Of a stretch of 64,000 nucleotides of DNA, positions 1 through 8,760 are shown in pieces (positions within the stretch are counted from its first letter, which is position 1; the number at the start of each line of letters is the position of its first letter). Both the position numbers and the translations under genes were made by a program. The stretch comes from Arcticibacterium luteifluviistationis (GTDB taxonomy: Bacteria; Bacteroidota; Bacteroidia; Cytophagales; Spirosomataceae): the NCBI RefSeq assembly GCF_003258705.1, contig NZ_CP029480.1, positions 1,240,001-1,304,000 of the forward strand. The letters are read 5' to 3'. The notes under the pieces are model-generated. The model was given only the letters and a program-made list of their open reading frames with translations. It was not told the origin of the DNA and ran no database searches.

Positions 1-2675
1 TTAAGTGTACTACCTTTTACATTGTAAAATAGCCCCATGTCTAGGCCTTTTTCAAAACTGTTGTAGCTTATTCCTCCGTTAAGAATATAAGGAGCCTGAC
101 CAGCCATTTTACGAACAGCCTCTATAGTTTCGCCATCTCTAACATACTCCAGACGAGAATTATATTCTGAAGCTGACATATCAATTTGTGATTTGACCGC
201 TGAAAAGTTCAGGCTTAACTGCCAATCCTGCATTGCTTGGCTAACGAAAGAAAGGTTTCTTATTAGCTCTAGCTCAACTCCCAGCACCATTCCATCTCCT
301 ACGTTTCTTGGCTGATACTCTGTACTTGTTTGTTGCTCAGGAATACGAATTAATTCAATCGGATTTCTGAATTTTTTATAGAAACCACTTAAAGAAATCA
401 ATTCACCTCGCTCACCATACTTTTCCAACCTCAAGTCAAAATTATCAATCTTAGTCTCAAGTAGTTCACCATCCCAGTCTGAGTAGGTAAACAAGCTTCC
501 GTTAAAAATACGATTGGTAAGTGGGTCAATAATCTGTGCAAATGAAAGTTCTTTAAAAGAAGGTCTAGCAATTGTTTTTGCATAGGCAAATCTGGCATTA
601 GCTAACTCTCCAAGCTTATAAATCACGTTTAAAGAAGGGAATAGATTTACAGAGCTTAGTACCACCTCGTCGTCTAAATTTCTACCATTTACTATGTCGC
701 CACTAGCATAACTCTGATCTCTTCCGGTATGATATTGTTTAAATTCTTCCAGTCGCAAACCTGCAATAACCTTAGTTCTATCTCCGAAACTCATTTCATT
801 GGATACATAGTATCCTTGATTAAGGCTTCTTGAATTATATTCATTCGGGTTAGGGTCGTTATTACCTGACTGATAGTAAATATTATTTGGCTGCTTATTT
901 GGGTAAATATTTCCTTCATTCAGAATGGTACTGAAGTCGTCAGTAGCCCAAGTTCCTCCTGCTGCACCGCCAAAGAAGGCCATTTGAAATTGCTTAATTT
1001 CAAAATTTCTTTCTTTTCTTAGGACATTTGCCCCGATTCTAACTTTAGCTGAATTCCCTTTGAAAGCGTAACCATAAGAAAGGTCTACTCTTCCATTCTG
1101 ACCTACTTCATCTAAGTCTCTCCAAATCCTGGATGGTAATCCGCCGGCCCCTGCAGAGAACACAATATCATTATTGCTGGTATAGGTAAAAGCTGATTTT
1201 CTAATATCTGGATCTTCAGATATAGAGTATGTAGTACTTAGCTTCCAGTCAATTTCTAATTTATCATTACTTAACAGATGTGTTCCAGCTAGCAAGAAAT
1301 TATTAAGAGAACGCTGGTTATACTCTAGGTTATTAGATTTGGCAATATATCCTGATTGACCTACAGCTGCACCATCATTATCAATATCAAAAATACCTGC
1401 TCTCTTCTCTCCATTCTGAAGCCTCATGGCAGTAAGTCTAATTTTAGTGCTCTTACCCTTAAAAGCCAAACCAGCCAAACCTCCAAGAAGTACACTCTCA
1501 TCTGTATATTGCCCGTTTTGAACGGTAGCATACCTCATCTCTGTTAAGGAAGCATCATTATACCTTTGATATTCTCCATAATTTACATCATCATAAAATT
1601 GATAATCAAGTTTATAATTTAAGGATAAAATATAGCCCAATTTATTAGAACTTTGCCCAAGTAAACGTTGATCACCAAAGGTTATCCCACCAGAATAATT
1701 AAGTGGACTTGTTTTTGTTTTGGTAGCTAATTCAGGATTGAAACTTTTCACAAACGAAGTCACCTCTTCTTTAGAATGACCACTTATAGGAGTAGGAACG
1801 TTCACTCCAGCAGCCAATCCTGGTAACTCTCGAGAGCCATCATCAAAGCCTAAAAAGTCATATTTCCCTCCGTCATAAGTTAAAAAATCAGACTTCAAGT
1901 TAGCCTGAGGGTTATATCCTACGCCAAAAGAAACATTAAAAACCTTATGCTCAGGAAAAGCTTTTGTCTCTACGTTCATCAAACCTCCAGTAAAGTCAGC
2001 AGGCATTTCAGCAGAGAAATTTTTGCTTACCATTATGTTGTCAATAAGACTTGTAGGAAAAATATCCATTTGAAGTGAATTTCGATCGGGGTCAAGACCC
2101 GGAATATCCATTCCATTTAGTGTGGTTTTAGTATATCTATCACCAAGTCCTCTTACATAAACGTATTTCCCTCCTTCTATTGAAACTCCCGTGATACGCT
2201 TAGCAGCCTCAACGGCAGTTGCGTCACCTGTAATCTTCATTTTAGCTGAAGAAATCCCATCCAAAATCACAGAAGAGTTGTGTTTTATCATGGTAATGGC
2301 TGCTTCTGAAGTACGTAAAAGCTCTGCCCTAACTACCACTTCTTGCAAAGTCTGGGTGTCTGTATCTAACACTATGTTTTCTAGGTAGACCTCACCCTTT
2401 TTCTCATTGATTATAATGTCTGCTATAGTTTTTTTCTGAAAACCGACATAGCTAATAATCAAATTATGCTTACCGTAAGGTACAGTGAGCGTAAATTCTC
2501 CATCAATATCTGTAAATGCTGCGTTTGTAGTACCTGCCAAAGTTACCGTAGCACCAATCGCACCTTCACCAGTTGTTGCCTCAGTTATTTTCCCCCTAAG
2601 GATACCTGTCTGAGCCATCATTTGGGTACTTATCAAAAGTAAACCCAGTATTAGTATTTTTTTAAACATATTCAT
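1..2675 (-). CDS. TonB-dependent outer-membrane receptor, C-terminus beyond window edge
   Basis: The reading frame is open from an ATG at 2675 to the window edge, giving about 891 residues with no stop. It begins with a signal peptide (MNMFKKILILGLLLIS...AQ). A carboxypeptidase-regulatory-like domain follows (about residues 25-110), then a plug with the motif VRGLGDRYTKTTLNG and the phrase DIPGLDPDRNSLQMDIFP, then beta-barrel strands. It should import a ligand across the outer membrane using TonB energy. It lies 91 bp downstream of the beta-helix lipoprotein on the same strand, and a hairpin between them may cut expression. It is not a SusC of the SusC/SusD type, since no SusD lies next to it. 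The Pho-box-like promoter upstream suggests a phosphate-related ligand, which is inference. A second in-frame ATG at 2669 is an alternative start. Confidence 0.88.
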   Translation of the reverse strand, partial: MNMFKKILILGLLLISTQMMAQTGILRGKITEATTGEGAIGATVTLAGTTNAAFTDIDGEFTLTVPYGKHNLIISYVGFQKKTIADIIINEKKGEVYLENIVLDTDTQTLQEVVVRAELLRTSEAAITMIKHNSSVILDGISSAKMKITGDATAVEAAKRITGVSIEGGKYVYVRGLGDRYTKTTLNGMDIPGLDPDRNSLQMDIFPTSLIDNIMVSKNFSAEMPADFTGGLMNVETKAFPEHKVFNVSFGVGYNPQANLKSDFLTYDGGKYDFLGFDDGSRELPGLAAGVNVPTPISGHSKEEVTSFVKSFNPELATKTKTSPLNYSGGITFGDQRLLGQSSNKLGYILSLNYKLDYQFYDDVNYGEYQRYNDASLTEMRYATVQNGQYTDESVLLGGLAGLAFKGKSTKIRLTAMRLQNGEKRAGIFDIDNDGAAVGQSGYIAKSNNLEYNQRSLNNFLLAGTHLLSNDKLEIDWKLSTTYSISEDPDIRKSAFTYTSNNDIVFSAGAGGLPSRIWRDLDEVGQNGRVDLSYGYAFKGNSAKVRIGANVLRKERNFEIKQFQMAFFGGAAGGTWATDDFSTILNEGNIYPNKQPNNIYYQSGNNDPNPNEYNSRSLNQGYYVSNEMSFGDRTKVIAGLRLEEFKQYHTGRDQSYASGDIVNGRNLDDEVVLSSVNLFPSLNVIYKLGELANARFAYAKTIARPSFKELSFAQIIDPLTNRIFNGSLFTYSDWDGELLETKIDNFDLRLEKYGERGELISLSGFYKKFRNPIELIRIPEQQTSTEYQPRNVGDGMVLGVELELIRNLSFVSQAMQDWQLSLNFSAVKSQIDMSASEYNSRLEYVRDGETIEAVRKMAGQAPYILNGGISYNSFEKGLDMGLFYNVKGSTL

Positions 2676-2718
2676 ATTGGTTATTAAAAACTACTTTCCT
2701 TTCAAAGGGAGAGTATGT

Positions 2719-2751
2719 AAAAACGGGACCTCAGAAGGAGACCCCGTTTTT
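2719..2751. terminator. Hairpin between lipoprotein and TonB receptor genes
   Basis: AAAAACGGG at 2719-2727 pairs with CCCGTTTTT at 2743-2751, and an inner CTC/GAG pair is separated by a small internal loop. It lies between the stop of the lipoprotein gene and the start of the receptor gene, both read leftward. The A/T arms make it usable from either strand. It may attenuate receptor expression relative to the lipoprotein. Confidence 0.6.
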
Positions 2752-2766
2752 CTATCTATTTTTTTC

Positions 2767-4230
2767 TTACTGAAGATTTCCTGACTGAGCAGCCCATGTC
2801 CAAGAAAGAACACTTAAGTCAGCAGAGTTAGTTGTACCCGCAGTAACTCCTGCAGGAACCTCACCATTCACATGACTTGCAAGCTCTGAAGCATCCACAC
2901 TTAATTCAATGCCTTCAAATGTTACTGCTGGTGCAGTCACACGATTTATTTTCTGATCAGTACCAACACCAACGAAGTAAAGATTTTTAAGTGCTACACC
3001 AGAATTATCATCTGTATTGATAAGGTCTTCTGAACCAGCTGCATTAATATATCCGTTTTGGATAATATGGCTTCCTGTAGTTGAACCTTCTGGTCCATCA
3101 AGCTCAAAACAATGACCTGAAACTGTAATTACAGCAAAGTTTGATAAAGTACCAGTCCAAGCCTGATCAGTATCTATTCCGTCATCTCCTACATTCCAAA
3201 CTACTACGTTTGACACATTTACTGTTCCACCAAACCACTCAATTCCGTCATCCTGATTGGCCACGATTTCAATGTTCTCAATTACTGTACCTGAACCAAC
3301 ACCACCAAGAGTCAAACCATTAATTTCGTTACCACTTCCAATATTAGCACCACCATGTCTGATAGAGATATATTTCAAAACACCAGAGTTATCTGCTGCA
3401 TCAGAACCACCATACAAACCATTAGGGTCAGAAGTAGGAATACCTTCAATTTGAACTTCAGAAACATCACCTGAAGAATTAGAAGCAGAGATAGGAGCAT
3501 TACCTAATACTATAACACCACCCCAAAGACCATTAACATCAGCATCAAGGTTAGGGCTAGCAAAATTACCAGCAGCGATATCAGCTTGGCTAATTTCATC
3601 AGCAATTGACGTGAAAATAATTGGGCTAGTTGCGGTTCCTTCAGCCATTATCTTACCACCACGAGCTACTAAAAGAGCTGTAGCGTTAGCACCAGTACCA
3701 GCTTGACCTTTGATAATTGTACCTGCTTCAATAGTAAGAGTAACACCTGACTCTACAGTGATTCTTCCACCTAAGATGTAAATCTTATCAGAAGTCCATG
3801 TAGTGTTAGCTGAAATATTAGAAGTTAAAGAAACTTCCGTAGCAACTGCTCCAATGTTAATAACAGCAGTAGCTTGAGATGTTTTTCCTTGTGAATCAGT
3901 AACTACTAAATTAACAGATGCAGCACCTGCAGCAGCACCTGCATCAAAAGTGATTTCAACAGTGTTTCCTGTTACTGAACCCGTTGCGTTACTTACTGTA
4001 ACACCATTACCTGTAGCTGCATATGTAGCTGTTAAGTCTGAATCTACTGATACATTAAAAGTAACAGTTGAACCTGTAGCACCAAATTCTATATCGGTAG
4101 CTTCAGAAGAGGATGCTGTAACCTGTGGTTCAGTGTAAACCGCAGCTGGAACATCTTCATCTTTTTCACAAGACGAAAAAATAAATGTGGAAGCCGCTAA
4201 TACGGCATAAATCATTTTTGAAAATTTCAT
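2767..4230 (-). CDS. Lipoprotein with Ig-like and parallel beta-helix regions
   Basis: The 487-residue protein has a lipoprotein signal with the lipobox cysteine in IFSSC (about residue 21). An Ig/cadherin-like stretch (about 40-130) ends in SQGKTSQATAVINIG. The remainder is a right-handed beta-helix-like repeat (for example TVESGVTLTIEAGTIIKGQ and NGLWGGVIVLGNAPIS), rich in Gly, Ala and Thr. Proteins like this are common next to TonB receptors in Bacteroidota. The receptor gene follows on the same strand, so the two are probably a functional pair with this lipoprotein on the cell surface. I cannot name a substrate. A promoter with two 11-bp direct repeats resembling a Pho box lies about 150 bp upstream. 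Confidence 0.8.
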   Translation of the reverse strand: MKFSKMIYAVLAASTFIFSSCEKDEDVPAAVYTEPQVTASSSEATDIEFGATGSTVTFNVSVDSDLTATYAATGNGVTVSNATGSVTGNTVEITFDAGAAAGAASVNLVVTDSQGKTSQATAVINIGAVATEVSLTSNISANTTWTSDKIYILGGRITVESGVTLTIEAGTIIKGQAGTGANATALLVARGGKIMAEGTATSPIIFTSIADEISQADIAAGNFASPNLDADVNGLWGGVIVLGNAPISASNSSGDVSEVQIEGIPTSDPNGLYGGSDAADNSGVLKYISIRHGGANIGSGNEINGLTLGGVGSGTVIENIEIVANQDDGIEWFGGTVNVSNVVVWNVGDDGIDTDQAWTGTLSNFAVITVSGHCFELDGPEGSTTGSHIIQNGYINAAGSEDLINTDDNSGVALKNLYFVGVGTDQKINRVTAPAVTFEGIELSVDASELASHVNGEVPAGVTAGTTNSADLSVLSWTWAAQSGNLQ

Positions 4231-4381
4231 TTGTTTGGGAAATTTGGAGTTTTAAAAAATCTTTGAATTCGGTTTTTAAACTTGAGTTTTAATTCAGCCT
4301 TCTCAGGCCATTTCTTTTTAATAGTATTTGATTCTTTTTAAAAGTTCGGATTAGCGTATACTTCTACCCCGAAATTTTGCA

Positions 4382-4415
4382 CAAAGCTAGAGCCTCAACA
4401 TTAACTTAATGTTAA
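4382..4415 (-). promoter_or_regulatory. Candidate Pho-box-like activator site and -7 element
   Basis: On the minus strand, TTAACATTAAG (4415-4405) is followed directly by TTAATGTTGAG (4404-4394). These match at 8 of 11 positions as tandem 11-bp repeats, the geometry of PhoB/PhoP-type boxes. Four bases further on is TAGCTTTG (4389-4382), an exact match to the Bacteroidota TAnnTTTG -7 element, with no clear -33 TTG. That arrangement fits an activator-dependent promoter for the lipoprotein-receptor pair. Assignment to PhoB is inference. Confidence 0.45.
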
Positions 4416-4710
4416 GTGAAGATTATGTAGTTGTTAATAATATAATTAACTTACTATCAGTAAATTATACACACTTACAATAAATAAACGATGAAGAGTC
4501 AGTTCTTTTTTTATCAGCGAAAAAATAAATTCAGGTGATAAGGCGTTATACTATTATATAAACCACACGTAGTCATAGTGGATCAATTGGTTAGTTCTTT
4601 TAATAAGATTTTTTAATAAATATAAAGGGTATAACTTACAGAGCGTATAGGCTTTAGCGAGAGTAACCTATACCTGACTTAAGCCAGCCAATAAAAATAG
4701 TAATGAATTA
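4416..4710. other. Intergenic DNA, no gene seen
   Basis: This AT-rich stretch has no credible reading frame on either strand. The one notable structure is a perfect 7-bp stem, GTATAGG (4645-4651) with CCTATAC (4667-4673), around a 15-nt loop, followed by a near-palindrome CTGACTTAAGCCAG. It could be a regulatory structure upstream of the small-RNA promoter or part of an older transcript. Confidence 0.4.
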
Positions 4711-4742
4711 TTTGCGTTGTATATAGAGAAAATCTACCTTTG
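4711..4742 (+). promoter_or_regulatory. Bacteroidota-type promoter for a candidate small RNA
   Basis: TTTG at 4711-4714 is separated by 20 bp from TACCTTTG at 4735-4742. Both elements match the Bacteroidota primary sigma consensus (TTTG, about 19-21 bp, TAnnTTTG) exactly. No protein gene lies downstream on this strand before an intrinsic terminator at 4809. Confidence 0.55.
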
Positions 4743-4749
4743 GAATATT

Positions 4750-4844
4750 AATAGGAAGTCATGAAACAAAAACATTTAAGATAAAAGTTGTGTGGATTTA
4801 GTAGCGGGAAAGGCTGGAGCAATTTGTTCCAGTCCTTTTTTTTT
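4750..4844 (+). ncRNA. Candidate ~95-nt small RNA
   Basis: The boundaries are inferred from a consensus promoter ending at 4742 and a strong intrinsic terminator at 4809-4844. Between them is only a 7-codon frame (ATG at 4761, MKQKHLR, stop), which could be a leader peptide or chance. I do not recognise the RNA as tRNA, 6S, tmRNA or a known riboswitch. The start site at about 4750 is estimated from promoter geometry. Alternatively it may be the attenuated leader of a gene since lost, because decayed coding DNA lies to the right (though on the other strand). Confidence 0.42.
4809..4844 (+). terminator. Strong intrinsic terminator
   Basis: AAAGG followed by CTGGAGCAA (to 4822) pairs with TTGTTCCAG (4824-4832) and CCTTT across a one-base loop, with one G-U pair and one bulged T. 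A run of nine T's follows at 4836-4844. Confidence 0.8.
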
Positions 4845-5149
4845 ATGTAGGTATTTAAAATACACGCATTTATAAGGAGGCAAGTGCACAACTTGGGGCT
4901 TGGATGCTTAAAGCATAAACTTGACAAAACCTTAAAAGGAAGAAATCACTACTTCTCTACATCCAGCTTTAAAAGATTTAATCTTCCCACGGTGCAACAC
5001 CTCTCTTAAAAGATTCTCTAACACATTGATACTTCTATTATCAAATCAGTAAAGAATGGTTCTGTAATAATGCTCAAACGTTCAAGCAATAGCGTTGAAT
5101 GAAATCAAGCTTGTCTTACCTCTTCATGCTATTTGGCTAGGTACAGTTA

Positions 5150-5545
5150 CTCTCACAAAACCATATGCTCCTTTTGTTTAGTAATTTTCCTTAATCGAAG
5201 AAGGAAGTCTTCAGTAGGGTTTCTAGTATATCAAACGCCGAACTTTTAGATTATAATCAAAATAAGTAGTGAGCTTGTCCAATTGTCTCTCAATGAATTA
5301 ATCTCCACTAGATATCTATCTCTCGCTTGGAGTCTAATTCATCTATCTAGTCCTGCCAAAACGTTGGTATCGCTTTAAGTCTTTCTTAAATTTCTTCTGA
5401 TTTTTGCCAGCATATATGTATTTGATGAACAATACAGCTTTCAATCTTTTTTTGGGGAGGATGCGTCGTACTAAAGCTATTTGTTAGTACAGGCAATTAA
5501 AATGCCCTTGATCACTTTTTTTTATAAATATCTTCTGTGTGCCAG
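5150..5545 (-). pseudogene. Decayed IS256-family transposase
   Basis: Reading the minus strand across frameshifts and stops recovers ordered IS256-family blocks. VIKGILIACTN (near 5515) matches the usual ...DILIACTDNL. SCIVHQI (near 5440) matches the conserved CIVHQIRNS. GKNQKKFKKDLKRYQ (near 5390) matches the KDQKEFMKDLK block. DKLTTYFDYNLKVRRLIY (near 5270) matches the YFDYP-IR-IIYTTN block. The order and spacing follow the family, but the frame changes at least twice and stops interrupt it, so it is inactive. The DNA left of 5150 to about 4900 may be further decayed IS sequence, which I could not align. Terminal inverted repeats were not found. Confidence 0.75.
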
Positions 5546-5677
5546 ACTAATCCCTCTTAAGTAGAGGCCGTCGTTGAAATAGTTCTATCCTCTAAACTTT
5601 GCGACTAGAGTGATTTGACACTTTTATGTTATATCTGAACAAACCCCTACCCATTGAACCGTTGCCCGCCCTTAGAG

Positions 5678-5720
5678 GGTTCAGAGTCATTTAGATGTTT
5701 CCCATCTCTGACTCTAAACC
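5678..5720. repeat. Long hairpin containing CAGAGTC / GACTCTG
   Basis: GGTTCAGAGTCA (5678-5689) pairs with TGACTCTAAACC (5709-5720) with one mismatch. An inner stem AGATG/CATCT sits inside the loop. The CAGAGTC core is shared with the hairpin repeats at 49814, 51195 and 51405. A gggaaagaaggc string just to the right (near 5741) also recurs near 50028. Confidence 0.55.
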
Positions 5721-5884
5721 GCATCTAAAAATGGCTTTATAAGGGGAAAGAAGGCTACCTCTTTTCCGAATAGTGATTTGTAGTCTTGAATTGAAACAAG
5801 ACTGTTCTTTGTGAATTGTCTAAATCTAATAATTCACTCGTTTTTTTGTAAACAGAATTTTATTTACACTCCCGATAAGTATAT

Positions 5885-7063
5885 TTATTTCAAAATAACC
5901 TTAACAGCTAAAGGAGTGTTAATCTGCTCTGAAAAAGTGCCGAGATAGCTTTCCCACTCCGCCTGGCTTTTAAACTGGCCACTTTCTTTCCATGTAAAGC
6001 CGGCATAATAAACCACCTTATTGTTATCAACTTTCATGTGAGCGTATGCATTGCTTAAGTCGGCTACCTCGGAGTCATAATTTTCAAAACCAATAAAAGT
6101 AGTTTTAGGAACCACAATGGCTGTGGCTAACTCAGAGTCTGCATGTGGTTGCCAATAGCTAACCCAAGCGTCGTTATTATTTTCATTTACAACACCGTCT
6201 TTTTCATGAAGTGTCAAACCAGCCGAAAGCGTATCTGTTCCGCTAATAGTTACTTCAAATTTTGAAAAGTTACTCCCAAGATCTAGACTTATAATTTTCG
6301 ACTCTTTTATTGGATTTCCATCCACATCCCAGTCCCCTATTTCAAGATAGAAACTCGTACGTATTGGACCAGTAGTTATAGTCTTCCACTTGGTGTAGTT
6401 CTTCGAGAAATAATACGAATCACCTTTTTTGATGGCAACCCCTCCTACCCCTCTGCTTTGACCTACATGAAAGTTATCTAAACCTTCACCAGAGTCTAAA
6501 TGGTAAGCCCCTTGGTTTTCCATCTCTTTTTTATACCAATTATTAATAATCGGATATTCCACTTTTTTCAGCCAAGCATCTACCCCACTAGAAAGTGTAC
6601 CTCCTGGAATATCCTCTTCAATCATCTGCTGAGCTCGTGGTCCGTACATCCTAAAAGCTACCTTGTTGTTTTCCCAGGTATAATCGTCTGTTCTTTCTGG
6701 CACAAATCTAGAATAACACAGTTCTTCTGCTTTTGGCTTTTCGGCTTCCGTTATACTGACTATATCGTACACCTTTTCAGAATTACCAGCAATGCTAGGC
6801 TGAAACAAGATGTCGTCCATAATTCCGTCGCCATCATTATCTACCAACTGTGTAAGTTGAAGTTCTCCCGTTTCTTTGTCTTTAATTCCTAAAACATTCA
6901 GGTCTTCCACATTCAGCTCTGACTTACTTAAAACAACAGTCTCAAAAGTCCGTTCAAAACCAAGTTCGTTTTTAACGGTAATGGTAGTTCCTTTTTCCTT
7001 TGGAACGCAAGAATTCAGCAACATCACACCAAGAGCAAAAACAGAGAAACTGAGCGTTTTCAT
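5885..7063 (-). CDS. DUF4861 family lipoprotein
   Basis: The ATG at 7063 was chosen because it begins a lipoprotein signal (MKTLSFSVFALGVMLLNSC, cysteine about residue 19). An upstream ATG at 7129 would overlap the kduD 3' end and bury the signal. The 392-residue product matches the DUF4861 family, with an N-terminal all-beta region and the core phrases FRMYGPRAQQM, HVGQSRGVGG and SYWQPHADSELATAIV. The family is repeatedly found beside uronate-catabolic and polysaccharide-lyase genes in Bacteroidota. Its biochemical activity is not established to my knowledge. It is the last gene of a kduI-kduD-DUF4861 operon (16 bp after kduD), so a role with unsaturated uronate-containing oligosaccharides in the periplasm is likely. 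The lipobox suggests membrane anchoring. Confidence 0.8.
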   Translation of the reverse strand: MKTLSFSVFALGVMLLNSCVPKEKGTTITVKNELGFERTFETVVLSKSELNVEDLNVLGIKDKETGELQLTQLVDNDGDGIMDDILFQPSIAGNSEKVYDIVSITEAEKPKAEELCYSRFVPERTDDYTWENNKVAFRMYGPRAQQMIEEDIPGGTLSSGVDAWLKKVEYPIINNWYKKEMENQGAYHLDSGEGLDNFHVGQSRGVGGVAIKKGDSYYFSKNYTKWKTITTGPIRTSFYLEIGDWDVDGNPIKESKIISLDLGSNFSKFEVTISGTDTLSAGLTLHEKDGVVNENNNDAWVSYWQPHADSELATAIVVPKTTFIGFENYDSEVADLSNAYAHMKVDNNKVVYYAGFTWKESGQFKSQAEWESYLGTFSEQINTPLAVKVILK

Positions 7064-7079
7064 AACGATATATTTAGAA

Positions 7080-7871
7080 TTATTCATTTGCAGGCTTACC
7101 AATTGTTGCCAAAATTCCACCATCAACATAAACTACATGACCATTTACAAAGTCACTCGCTTTTGAACTTAAAAAGATGGCTGCACCTTGTAAATCTTCC
7201 GGGTCTCCCCAGCGTGATGCAGGTGTTCTCTTAATGATGAACTCATTAAAAGGGTGTCCGTCTACTCTTATTGGTGCAGTTTGACTGGTTGCAAAATATC
7301 CTGGCCCAATACCGTTAGTTTGGATATTAAATTTAGCCCACTCTGTTGCCATACTTTGGGTTAGCATCTTTAAGCCGCCCTTTGCTGCAGCATAAGCACT
7401 CACGGTATCTCTTCCCAATTCGCTCATCATAGAGCATATATTAATAATTTTCCCACCACCTCTACTAATCATGCCTTTTACCACATGTTTTGAGACAATA
7501 AAAGGCCCTACTAAATCCACATCTACTACCGCCTTAAAGTCTGCCACCTCCATATCTACTATTGGAGTTCTCTTGATAATTCCAGCATTATTCACCAAAA
7601 TATCAATTGGTCCAACTTCCGCTTCTATTTTAGCCAGAGCTGCTTTGACAGCATTTTCATCTGTCACATCAAAAAGACTTCCATAAGCCTCAATGCCTTC
7701 TTTTTTGTATTCAAGAATGGCATCGTCTAATTTCTGCTGAGAGGAGCTTCCGTTTACTATAATTTTGGCTCCTGCATTACCTATTCCTTTTGCCATGGCC
7801 ATACCCAACCCATGAGTTGAACCAGTTACCAAAGCAATTTTACCTGTTAAATCGAATAATTTAATTGACAT
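7080..7871 (-). CDS. kduD: 2-dehydro-3-deoxy-D-gluconate 5-dehydrogenase-type SDR (KduD)
   Basis: This 263-residue classical short-chain dehydrogenase shows the cofactor motif TGSTHGLG (residues 16-23), NNAG (94-97) and the catalytic triad Ser147, Tyr160, Lys164 (YAAAK). KduD reduces 3-deoxy-D-glycero-2,5-hexodiulosonate (DKII) to 2-keto-3-deoxygluconate in the cytoplasm; there is no signal peptide. It lies 20 bp downstream of kduI, the preceding pathway step, which supports KduD over the close relative gluconate 5-dehydrogenase. The downstream steps kdgK and kdgA are not in this window. Expression is probably controlled by the divergent LacI-type regulator through the shared operator near 8790. 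Confidence 0.88.
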   Translation of the reverse strand: MSIKLFDLTGKIALVTGSTHGLGMAMAKGIGNAGAKIIVNGSSSQQKLDDAILEYKKEGIEAYGSLFDVTDENAVKAALAKIEAEVGPIDILVNNAGIIKRTPIVDMEVADFKAVVDVDLVGPFIVSKHVVKGMISRGGGKIINICSMMSELGRDTVSAYAAAKGGLKMLTQSMATEWAKFNIQTNGIGPGYFATSQTAPIRVDGHPFNEFIIKRTPASRWGDPEDLQGAAIFLSSKASDFVNGHVVYVDGGILATIGKPANE

Positions 7872-7891
7872 GTTTTTTCTTTAAAAGCTTA

Positions 7892-8734
7892 TTACTTCAA
7901 TTCATTTATTTTGCAATGGTCCATATCACCATAATCAAGATTTTCACCTGCCATTCCCCAAATAAAACTGTAACTACTAGTCCCAGAACCTGAGTGAATA
8001 GACCATGGTGGTGATATAACTGCCTGATTATTACCCATCCAAATATGTCTCGTTTCCTGTGGCTGACCCATAAAATGACATACTGCTTGGTCTTCCGCTA
8101 CTTCAAAGTAGAAGTAAACCTCCATTCTTCTGTCGTGCACGTGAGCGGGCATAGTATTCCATGAACTTCCAGATTTCAAAGTGGTCATACCCATCTGCAA
8201 TTGACAAACATCAACTACGCTATTAACTATATACTTTCTTAATGTACGTGCATTTGCTGTTTCTGGAGAACCCAATTGAATAACCTCAACATCATCCTGT
8301 CCAATTTTCTTAATTGGGAAAGCTTTATGAGCTGGCGTAGAGTTCAAATAATACATTGCTGGTTCTGAAGCTGACTCGCTAGAAAACTCAACATTCTTAT
8401 TCTCTCTACCTACATATAGGGCTTCCTTATTTTTTAATTCATACGAAGTACCGTCTACAGTTACTGTTCCGGCTCCACCAACATTGATAATCCCCAACTC
8501 TCTCCTTTCAAGGAAATAGTCTGCTTTTAATGCATCAATACTTTCTAGTTTTAAGGCCGAAGTTGTTGGCACTGCACTTCCTGTAATAAACCTATCATAA
8601 TGAGAGTAGACCAAGTTTATCTTATCCTCCTCCATTAAATTATCAATTAAGAATTCGTCTCTTAATTTAGCCGTATCATAAGTTTTTACATCTTGTGGTG
8701 AGGCAGCGTATCTGGACGTATAATGTGTTTTCAT
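7892..8734 (-). CDS. kduI: 5-dehydro-4-deoxy-D-glucuronate isomerase (KduI)
   Basis: The 280-residue cupin-type isomerase converts 4-deoxy-L-threo-5-hexosulose uronate (DKI), formed spontaneously from unsaturated uronates, to DKII. The metal ligands are visible: His198, His200 and Glu205 in PAHVHDRRMEVYF, and His247 in PPWSIHSGSGT, each offset by two from the E. coli KduI ligands. The length matches the family. It is cytoplasmic and the first gene of the kduI-kduD-DUF4861 operon. The operon makes sense as the sink for products of the three heparinase II/III-type lyases elsewhere in the window, although no GH88/GH105 unsaturated glucuronyl hydrolase is visible here to release the monosaccharide. 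Confidence 0.95.
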   Translation of the reverse strand: MKTHYTSRYAASPQDVKTYDTAKLRDEFLIDNLMEEDKINLVYSHYDRFITGSAVPTTSALKLESIDALKADYFLERRELGIINVGGAGTVTVDGTSYELKNKEALYVGRENKNVEFSSESASEPAMYYLNSTPAHKAFPIKKIGQDDVEVIQLGSPETANARTLRKYIVNSVVDVCQLQMGMTTLKSGSSWNTMPAHVHDRRMEVYFYFEVAEDQAVCHFMGQPQETRHIWMGNNQAVISPPWSIHSGSGTSSYSFIWGMAGENLDYGDMDHCKINELK

Positions 8735-8760
8735 TCTTTTGTTTTTTTATAATGACTCCG

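Noticed and set aside
1356-2388. Short plus-strand frames at the left edge
   Set aside because: They are antisense to the TonB receptor, whose frame is continuous and full of family motifs.
4645-4673. Riboswitch or 6S RNA around the GTATAGG/CCTATAC stem
   Set aside because: One stem with no recognisable conserved core. The clear promoter lies downstream of it, so it was left as an intergenic note.
6500-6892. 130-codon plus-strand frame opposite DUF4861
   Set aside because: It lies wholly on the antisense of a recognised gene and has no recognisable protein features.
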